A program made the position numbers and the translations under genes. 10,096 bases of DNA. Origin: an uncultured Acetobacteraceae bacterium. Lineage in GTDB: Bacteria > Pseudomonadota > Alphaproteobacteria > Acetobacterales > Acetobacteraceae. Below are positions 5,504 to 10,096 of the stretch, one piece after another (the stretch's first letter is position 1; each line of letters begins with the position of its first letter). Below the pieces are notes generated by a model, which saw only the letters and a program-made list of their open reading frames with translations, did not search any database and had not been told where the DNA came from. The stretch covers positions 1 to 10,096 of the forward strand of contig CALGVL010000262.1 in assembly GCA_937930165.1 (NCBI GenBank), written 5' to 3'.

Positions 5504-6330
5504 CCTCCGTCCCGGTCTTCGAGAGCGCGCTGACGCGCATGCCCCGGCTCGGCCTCGGCACCTGGCCGATGAAGGGGGCGGAGTGCCGGGCGGCGGTGGA
5601 ATCCGCCCTCGGCCTCGGCTACCGGCACATCGACATGGCGGAGATGTACGGCAATGAGGAGGAGGTCGGCGCCGCCATCAATGCCAGCGGCGTACCGCGT
5701 GGGGAGATCTACCTGACCACGAAGGTCTGGTGGGACAAGCCGCGGGGCGATGCGATCCGCCGTGCCTTCGAGGACAGCCTGCGGCGCCTGGCACAGCCCT
5801 ATGTGGACCTGCTGCTGATCCACTGGCCCAGCCCGGAGCTCGACCTGCCGGATGCATTGCGGGCGCTGGCGCGACTCCGCGAGGAAGGGCTGGCGCGTGC
5901 GGTCGGGGTGGCGAATTTCCCGCTCGGCCTGTTGCGGCGTGCGGTGGAGGCCGAGATCGCGCCCATCGCCTGCCTGCAGGTGGAGCACCATGTCTTCCTC
6001 TCGCAGCGCCGGTTGCTGGACTACACCCAGCCGCGTGGCATCGTGCTGACCAGCTATACGCCGGTGGCGAAGGGCGAGGTGGCGAAAGACCCGGTGATTC
6101 AGCGCATCGCCGCGAAGCATGGCGCAACGCCGGGGCAGGTGGCCCTGGCCTGGCTGCTGTCCATGCCCGGGGTCGCGGCCATCCCGAAATCGGCCTTGCC
6201 GGCCCGGCAGCGGGAGAATCTGGAGGCGGTGGATCTGGCGCTTGATGCTGAGGACCTCGCCGCGCTCGCCGCGCTGCCGAAGGACCGGCGCCTGGTGAAT
6301 CCCGGCTTCGCGCCGGACTGGAATGCCTGA
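5500..6330 (+). CDS. dkgB: Aldo/keto reductase, 2,5-diketo-D-gluconate reductase (DkgB)-like
   Basis: The 276-residue product starts at the ATG of an ATGA overlap with the WD40 gene; the frame is open further upstream only inside that gene. It is a complete TIM-barrel aldo/keto reductase. GLGTWPMKG (18-26) opens the barrel. The catalytic tetrad is D45 and Y50 (HIDMAEMYGNE), K75 (TTKVWW) and H108 (LLIHWPSP). NADPH phosphate binding is indicated by IPKS (228-231) and the REN (238-240) block. The end, RLVNPGFAPDWNA, resembles the E. coli DkgB tail. The family reduces 2,5-diketo-D-gluconate, methylglyoxal and other aldehydes in the cytoplasm with NADPH. Active-site residues are intact. Why it is translationally coupled to a metallochaperone cassette is unclear, since AKRs need no metal. 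Substrate cannot be deduced from sequence. Confidence 0.88.
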   Translation: MTSVPVFESALTRMPRLGLGTWPMKGAECRAAVESALGLGYRHIDMAEMYGNEEEVGAAINASGVPRGEIYLTTKVWWDKPRGDAIRRAFEDSLRRLAQPYVDLLLIHWPSPELDLPDALRALARLREEGLARAVGVANFPLGLLRRAVEAEIAPIACLQVEHHVFLSQRRLLDYTQPRGIVLTSYTPVAKGEVAKDPVIQRIAAKHGATPGQVALAWLLSMPGVAAIPKSALPARQRENLEAVDLALDAEDLAALAALPKDRRLVNPGFAPDWNA

Positions 6331-6350
6331 GGCCGGGGATCAGCCCCGCC
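6331..6350. terminator. Short GC hairpin between convergent genes
   Basis: CGGGG (6334-6338) and CCCCG (6344-6348) can pair around a 5-base loop, with a further GG/CC pair outside a bulge. The hairpin covers the 9-base gap between the stop of the aldo/keto reductase gene and the stop of the opposing DUF218 gene. It is short and lacks T-runs on either side; it might weakly end transcription from both directions. Confidence 0.25.
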
Positions 6351-6855
6351 CGCGCAGCCGGGCCCAGAGCATCAGGCCTGCATCATAGGGCAGCGCCGGC
6401 ACCTCTCGCAGCCGCCACCACCAGCGGCTGCGCCAGCCGGCCTCGGTCCGCGGCGGCGGCACTGCCCGCGCCGGCACGCCTGCCAGGCGCAGCAGCAGCA
6501 GGCAGCGTGGCAGGTGATAGCCGCTGGTTGCGGCATAGACCTGGCCGGCATGGCCCATCTCCCGCAGCAGCGCCACGCAGGCCAGGACGGAGGAGAGAGT
6601 GTCCGTTCCTGTCGGCTCCTGCCGGATCCGCGCGCCCGGCACGCCCAGGCTGCGCAGCAGCTCCGCCATCACCGCGCTTTCGGCCTCCCCATGCCGTCCT
6701 TTGGCCCCTGTGGGGAGGTAGAGCGGGTCCTGCAACCGCGCACCGAACTCTGCCGCCGCCTCCACCCGGCGGCGGAGCGTGCCGCTCGGGCGCCCATCCG
6801 GCCGCACGGCGGCGCCGAAGATGATGATGGCGGGCCGATCATCAGGAAGATTCAT
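6340..6855 (-). CDS. YdcF/ElyC-type DUF218 domain protein
   Basis: The 171-residue product is a compact DUF218 protein. GAAVRPDGRPS (14-24) matches the family's opening 'GaavrpdG.pS.tL..R' motif, TGAKGRHGEAE (49-59) the 'tGg.g....sEa' motif, and PTGTDTLSS (81-89) the E/..T.eN loop. TSGYHLPRCLLLLRLAG (110-126) gives the conserved S..yH..Ra segment, and EVPALPYD (151-158) the usual end. YdcF binds SAM in one studied case, and ElyC/SanA relatives affect envelope and peptidoglycan-lipid metabolism; the biochemical activity is poorly known. No N-terminal membrane anchor is seen, unlike ElyC, so it is probably soluble. Tryptophans W141 and W145-W147 form an unusual cluster. Its ATG overlaps the TGA of the upstream methyltransferase gene (6852-6855), so the two are probably translated together. 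Confidence 0.8.
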   Translation of the reverse strand: MNLPDDRPAIIIFGAAVRPDGRPSGTLRRRVEAAAEFGARLQDPLYLPTGAKGRHGEAESAVMAELLRSLGVPGARIRQEPTGTDTLSSVLACVALLREMGHAGQVYAATSGYHLPRCLLLLRLAGVPARAVPPPRTEAGWRSRWWWRLREVPALPYDAGLMLWARLRGRG

Positions 6856-8117
6856 GCCGGTGCGGCGAGCAGCAGCCGGTTCATCGACTCCATCGCCCGC
6901 CGCAGCGCCGCCAGGTCGCGCCAGAACGCCTCCCGCGACACGCCATTCGCCGCCAGCTCATCCGCGATCGCGCCGAGTGGCCGCTTCCCGTCCACCCGCT
7001 GGAGGATGGCCGCGGCCAGGCGCGGCAGGGGCAGCGGCACCCGCAGCCCGTCGAAGCTGACCGGCAGCACGCCGTCCTTCGGCAGGTTCCGCGCCAGGGT
7101 CGGCCCGTCCATCTCCCGCAGCACCGGCACCGCTTCCGGATCGTCCCAGGGCGGCGCCAGTTCAGGCGCGTCGGCCGGGACGCAATAGGCGATATGGATG
7201 CCCATATTGCCGGTGATGGCCTCGGCCAGCGCCGCGCGCTCGGTCGGGGTCAGCGCGGCGGTGCGGGCGCGCAGCTTCGGGTCGGAGAGATAGCTGTCCG
7301 GATCGTAGCGCACCGGCTCCACCAGGCAGACGATGCGCAGCCCCGCCGCCCGCACCAGCGCCTCCAGCGCCGGGACGGTGAAGGCGACGTCGCGCGGGTT
7401 GAGCAGCAGGTCGTAGATCCCCGCATCACCGCCGGAGATATGGTCGGTGAGCCAGGGATTCTTCCGCAGCCAGGCGGTCTCCGGCGCCTGCCGCCACAGC
7501 CGCCGCGCGATGTCCACCCGTGCTGGCGGCGGCTCCTCGGCCGGTGCCAGCAGGCGCAGCGCGTCCTGCATCATGTAGACGCCGGTGCGGCCATGTGGCG
7601 CATAGACCATCAGCCCGATCCCGCCCCCCGGGGCCAGGACGCTCACCAGGGCGCGCAGCCCCGCCAGCGGGTCCGGCAGGTGGTGCAGCACGCCGCAGCA
7701 GTCGATGTAGTCGAAGGGACCGAGGCCCGATCCCGGCAGGTCCAGCAGCGAACCCTCGACGAAGCGGATATTGTCCAGCTTCCGCACCTCCGCCCGTGCC
7801 GTCGCGATCCTTCGCGCGGCGCCGCTGCGGTCCAGCCAGGTGACCTCCCCCGGCCGCTTCGCCCAGGCCATCTGCTGCGCCAGCATGATGGTGCCGTCGC
7901 CGGTGCCGCCGCCGGCCACCAGGGCGCGGAGGGGCTGGCTTGCCGGGCGGCGGGCGCCGAAGATCCAGTGATCCACCTCCCGCAGATGGCTCGGGCTGCC
8001 GACGATCAGCCGTTTCGCTTCCTCCCGCGGGTCGCGGGCGGGGTAGGGATAGGCCTCGTACTGGGCGGCGAGCTGGCTGTCGGCGGCGTCGGTCATGGCA
8101 TGGCTGCATAAGGCCAT
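6852..8117 (-). CDS. Class I SAM-dependent methyltransferase with a PqqD-like C-terminal region
   Basis: The 421-residue product begins with YEAYPYPARDP (20-30), typical of a subgroup of uncharacterised methyltransferases. It then has a class-I Rossmann fold: motif I VAGGGTGDGT (67-76), an acidic residue at D96, motif II/III FVEGSLLDLP (119-128), motif IV FDYIDCCGVLHHLPDP (135-150) and LAPGGGIGLMVYAPHGR (161-177). The middle resembles a helical substrate domain. The last ~75 residues, with LAAAILQRVDGKRPLGAIADEL, look like the winged-helix pattern of PqqD-type peptide-recognition domains. The listed start is the longest; ATG at 8096 (MTDAADSQ) is equally good because neither has a clear Shine-Dalgarno sequence and the family similarity begins after it. 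It is divergent from the IalB-like gene and ATGA-coupled to the DUF218 gene. Substrate unknown, possibly a protein or small metabolite. Confidence 0.82.
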   Translation of the reverse strand: MALCSHAMTDAADSQLAAQYEAYPYPARDPREEAKRLIVGSPSHLREVDHWIFGARRPASQPLRALVAGGGTGDGTIMLAQQMAWAKRPGEVTWLDRSGAARRIATARAEVRKLDNIRFVEGSLLDLPGSGLGPFDYIDCCGVLHHLPDPLAGLRALVSVLAPGGGIGLMVYAPHGRTGVYMMQDALRLLAPAEEPPPARVDIARRLWRQAPETAWLRKNPWLTDHISGGDAGIYDLLLNPRDVAFTVPALEALVRAAGLRIVCLVEPVRYDPDSYLSDPKLRARTAALTPTERAALAEAITGNMGIHIAYCVPADAPELAPPWDDPEAVPVLREMDGPTLARNLPKDGVLPVSFDGLRVPLPLPRLAAAILQRVDGKRPLGAIADELAANGVSREAFWRDLAALRRAMESMNRLLLAAPA

Positions 8118-8142
8118 GGCAGCGGCAGGGCGAGGGGGCGCT

Positions 8143-8160
8143 GGGGCTGCCGCCAGCCCC
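8143..8160. repeat. Inverted repeat in the divergent intergenic region
   Basis: GGGGCTG (8143-8149) and CAGCCCC (8154-8160) form a 7-bp stem with a 4-base loop in the 114-base gap between the divergent methyltransferase and IalB-like genes. It would lie in the leader or promoter region of the minus-strand gene. Its role is unknown; in DNA this GC-rich, short stems also arise by chance. Confidence 0.3.
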
Positions 8161-8196
8161 CGCCGCCGCGCAGCCCTGCTCCCGGCATCCCGGCGG

Positions 8197-8225
8197 TTGA
8201 TGGTGGTGGGGCGGGACCGTATCTA
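8197..8225 (+). promoter_or_regulatory. Promoter placing transcript start at the IalB-like ATG (leaderless)
   Basis: TTGATG (8197-8202) and TATCTA (8220-8225) are separated by exactly 17 bases, a good sigma-70 match in otherwise very GC-rich DNA. The -10 box ends 7 bases before the A of the ATG at 8232, which is where transcription should begin. No Shine-Dalgarno sequence lies between them. The IalB-like mRNA is therefore predicted to be leaderless. Confidence 0.5.
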
Positions 8226-8231
8226 GCGGCC

Positions 8232-8771
8232 ATGCGTGGGTTCCCTGTCCTGGCCCTTCTTCTGACCCTTTTCCTCCCGGTCGCCGATGCGGCGGCGCAG
8301 CAGGCGCAGCCGCGCAAGCTGGGCGACTACCAGTCCTGGACTGCCGCCACCCTGGGGGCGGGCGGGCAGAAGGTCTGCTATGCCTTCACCCGCGCCACCA
8401 AGGTGGAAGGCGTGCCCGGCCGCTCAGCCAATAATGTGATGCTGGTGGTGACCCACCGCCCGCAGGGGCGGGATCAGGTGGCGCTCCAGCCCGGCTATGC
8501 CTATCCCCGCAACAGCAATGAGGGTGGCGATCCCGTGCAGGTCACGGTGGGGTCGCGCAGCCTTGGTTTCTTCACCGCCGGCACCAGCGCCTTCGCGCGC
8601 GAGGGCCAGGCCGCGGTTGCCGCCTTCCCCGGCGGCGCCCAGGCGGTGGCGCGCGGCACCGCCCCGAACGGCCGCGGCCAGGCGAGCGACACCTTCTCCC
8701 TCTCCGGCTTCACCGCGGCCTATGAGGCCATCTCCAAGGAGTGCCCCGCCAGAGGGGCAGGGCGCCGATGA
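8232..8771 (+). CDS. IalB-like (invasion-associated locus B family) secreted protein
   Basis: The 179-residue product has a clear Sec signal peptide: basic MRG, a hydrophobic core to about residue 16, then VADA-AAQQ, suggesting cleavage near residue 20-22. The mature part opens with LGDYQSWTAAT (30-40) and carries two cysteines, C49 in KVCYAFT and C171 in KECPA, likely joined by a disulfide. The pattern of W36, KVCYA, VVTHRPQGRD and SLGFFTAGTSAFA, then SLSGFTAAYEAISKECP at the end, fits the IalB family, named after a Bartonella protein linked to erythrocyte invasion but widespread in free-living alphaproteobacteria, where the role is unknown. It is expected in the periplasm or outer envelope. 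Its stop overlaps the rlmN start by ATGA; from memory, this pairing recurs in alphaproteobacteria. Overall similarity is moderate, so the family call is less certain than the secretion call. Confidence 0.7.
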   Translation: MRGFPVLALLLTLFLPVADAAAQQAQPRKLGDYQSWTAATLGAGGQKVCYAFTRATKVEGVPGRSANNVMLVVTHRPQGRDQVALQPGYAYPRNSNEGGDPVQVTVGSRSLGFFTAGTSAFAREGQAAVAAFPGGAQAVARGTAPNGRGQASDTFSLSGFTAAYEAISKECPARGAGRR

Positions 8772-9133
8772 GCGATCAGCACGCCGCCAGCGTAACGAGC
8801 GCCTTGACCCTGACCGCGGCCGAGCGCGAGCGCATCCTTGCCAAGTCGGCCCTGTTCAACCCGCCGCCCGCGACCTTGCCGGATGGCCGCCGCAACCTGG
8901 TCGGTCTCTCCCGTGAGGAGCTGGTGGCGGAGATGGTGGCGATGGGCGAGAAGCCCTTCCGCGCCAAGCAGCTCTGGCACTGGATCTACCACCAGGGCGA
9001 GACCGACTTCGCCAGGATGAGCAGCATCGCCAAGCCGATGCAGGCGAAGCTGGCCGAGGCCGGCTTCACGCGACCTTACGGTCTGCGAGAGGGGCTTCGC
9101 CGCAGCCTGTCCGGATACCGGCAGCGCCGTTAG
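8768..9133 (+). pseudogene. rlmN: rlmN 5' fragment fused in frame to an epimerase-like tail
   Basis: The start is the ATG in the ATGA overlap with the IalB-like gene. Residues 46-97 match the N-terminal accessory domain of RlmN, the dual-specificity methyltransferase that makes 2-methyladenosine in 23S rRNA and some tRNAs: GLSREELVAEMVAMG, EKPFRAKQLWHWIYHQGETDF (61-81) and MSSIAKPMQAKLAE. A full enzyme has roughly 350-420 residues with a radical-SAM CxxxCxxC motif and a C-terminal catalytic cysteine. Here the frame ends at residue 121 and all of that is missing. The last ~24 residues, GF..PYGLREGLRRSLSGYRQRR, do not look like RlmN but resemble the C-terminus of NAD-dependent sugar-nucleotide epimerases/dehydratases. 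The join lies about 9056-9065. The product cannot be an active methyltransferase. The cause is a deletion or insertion junction, or a misassembly. Confidence 0.85.
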
Positions 9134-9141
9134 TCGTCAGG

Positions 9142-9840
9142 GTGGGAACGGCCCGGGAATTGGAAGAAGCGAAGTTGCCCAGGGTCGCCGTCCTGATGTC
9201 CGTATTCAATGGAGCCAGGTATCTCGGCGAGCAGACTGACAGCATATTGGCGCAGAAGGACGTGGCCGTGTCCCTCTACGTCAGGGACGACGGATCGACC
9301 GACGAAACCGCCCGCATTCTGAGAACCTACGAGGCGAAGCACGACAACGTGCACGTGATCGGCGCCGCGAATGTCGGGGTGACCCGCAGCTTCCTGTCCA
9401 TGCTGCAACTATGGGATTTCGATGCCGACTACTTCGCCTTCAGCGACGCAGACGATGTCTGGCGGCCTGAAAAGCTTGCGCAAGCGTGCCGGCACATCGA
9501 ATCGAACCGGAAGCAGACACCGGTGCTGTATTGCGGGCAGCTTGAGTTCGTCGACGAGAACCTGAAGCACCTGGGCTGGGGGATGCCGGTTCGCCGTCCC
9601 CTGGGAGTCGAGAATGCGTTGGTCGAATCCAGGGCGTCCGGTGCGACCAGCGTCTTCAACCGGCGCGCCTACGAGGTCCTCTGCCGGTACTCATCCCAAA
9701 GGGCGGTGCTGCACGACGCCTGGGTCTATCTGGTCATCTCCGCGTTCGGCAATGTGATCTTCGACGCTCGGGCCTTCATCCGGTACCGCCAGCACGGGGC
9801 GAACGCCATCGGCGGCAAGCCGAGCGCCTTCATCAGGTAA
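9142..9840 (+). CDS. Family-2 glycosyltransferase, cut by an in-frame stop
   Basis: The N-terminal GT-A domain is well preserved: VAVLMSVFNGARYLGEQ (15-31) at the start, RDDGSTDETA (48-57) for the nucleotide, SDADDVWRPEKL (101-112) with the DxD metal site, then HDAW (191-194) for the acceptor side and YRQHGANAIGG (215-225). This resembles rhamnosyl- and related transferases of O-antigen or exopolysaccharide clusters, acting at the cytoplasmic face of the membrane with nucleotide-sugar donors. The GTG at 9142 gives the longest form; TTG at 9175, preceded by GGAAGAAG, fits the usual family start (PRVAVLMS) better. The frame ends at TAA 9838-9840, but the same frame continues beyond it with family-like sequence to 10080, so the full gene would be about 312 codons. 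The G/C is lower here: 35 of 60 bases at 9181-9240 against 45 of 60 at 2341-2400. Activity of the short form is uncertain. Confidence 0.8.
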   Translation: MGTARELEEAKLPRVAVLMSVFNGARYLGEQTDSILAQKDVAVSLYVRDDGSTDETARILRTYEAKHDNVHVIGAANVGVTRSFLSMLQLWDFDADYFAFSDADDVWRPEKLAQACRHIESNRKQTPVLYCGQLEFVDENLKHLGWGMPVRRPLGVENALVESRASGATSVFNRRAYEVLCRYSSQRAVLHDAWVYLVISAFGNVIFDARAFIRYRQHGANAIGGKPSAFIR

Positions 9841-10080
9841 AAGCTGCGTTTGGCGCGCCTCAAAGGCGGACATCCCGGCTTTCATGCCCAGGCCCGCTCC
9901 CTCTATCTGCAGACCCGCCACGTGCTGCCGCCGAAGAAGCGGAGGGCGATCGCCAGCTATGTCCACCATCGGGACAGCACGGCCCAGCGCCTGCGGTTCG
10001 CCATCATCCCGCCCGTATATTTCCAGAGGTTCCGCAGCGACCTGTTCTTCAAGCTGCTCGTCCTGATCGGCCGAGCGTGA
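9841..10080 (+). pseudogene. C-terminal remnant of the same glycosyltransferase
   Basis: These 79 codons lie directly after the TAA at 9838-9840 in the same frame and end at TGA 10078-10080. The sequence has the features of the C-terminal part of rhamnosyltransferase-like GT2 proteins: a basic helical region with HAQARSLYLQTRHVLPPKKRR, RLRFAIIPPVYFQR (50-63), and a terminal hydrophobic helix LFFKLLVLIGRA. No ribosome-binding site or ATG precedes it (only a TTG at 9850), so it is unlikely to be made as a separate protein. It is read only if the stop is suppressed or is a sequencing error. Confidence 0.7.
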
Positions 10081-10096
10081 CGGCCCGGCATGGGGC

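Noticed and set aside
7194..8111. 305-codon plus-strand frame opposite the methyltransferase
   Set aside because: Composition is Arg/Gln/His-rich shadow; the methyltransferase motifs are on the other strand.
9062..9133. Insertion-sequence end as the cause of the rlmN break
   Set aside because: No terminal inverted repeat or target duplication is visible at the join, and the in-frame tail resembles an epimerase C-terminus, which fits a recombination or assembly join better.
1..10096. CRISPR array, tRNA/rRNA gene, transposase or phage gene
   Set aside because: No regularly spaced direct repeats, cloverleaf-like segment, DDE/serine/tyrosine recombinase motif or insertion-sequence terminal repeats were seen on reading either strand.

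Overview
The window looks like chromosomal DNA from a GC-rich alphaproteobacterium, most probably an Acetobacteraceae/Rhodospirillales type such as Roseomonas. This rests on the strong G/C bias at third codon positions, the IalB-like plus rlmN gene pair, and the general gene content. It is an inference from family resemblance; no search was run.

Layout, left to right. (1) Bases 1-278 are the 3' end of a UDP-glucuronate decarboxylase gene. (2) About 450 bases follow without a convincing gene; they contain one weak small ORF and a perfect 9-bp inverted repeat just upstream of the next gene. (3) A two-gene catabolic unit: a 3-hydroxyacid dehydrogenase closest to L-threonate dehydrogenase (730-1626) and a class-III omega-amino acid:pyruvate aminotransferase (1699-3030), closed by a strong hairpin. 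(4) A solitary ParD-type antitoxin gene (3147-3362) with its own promoter-like sequence and no toxin partner. (5) A tightly coupled operon of COG0523/CobW-type GTPase (3474-4466), WD40 beta-propeller (4463-5503) and DkgB-like aldo/keto reductase (5500-6330), with ATGA stop/start overlaps at both junctions. (6) On the minus strand, a SAM methyltransferase with a PqqD-like tail (8117-6852) overlapping a YdcF/DUF218 protein (6855-6340), again by ATGA. (7) A divergent IalB-like secreted protein (8232-8771), probably read from a leaderless mRNA, overlapping the start of rlmN (8768). (8) The right end is damaged. rlmN stops matching after about 97 codons and continues in frame into 24 residues resembling the tail of a sugar-nucleotide epimerase. 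The following family-2 glycosyltransferase is split by an in-frame TAA at 9838-9840, and the matching C-terminal part continues to 10080.

The central genes look like ordinary metabolic and metal-homeostasis chromosome. The right-hand 1 kb has visibly lower G/C and belongs to a surface-polysaccharide cluster. The most interesting points are the rlmN/epimerase chimera (a real deletion or insertion junction, or an assembly misjoin), the nonsense-split glycosyltransferase, the translationally coupled CobW-WD40-AKR cassette, and the orphan ParD. I did not find a convincing new defence or mobile system.
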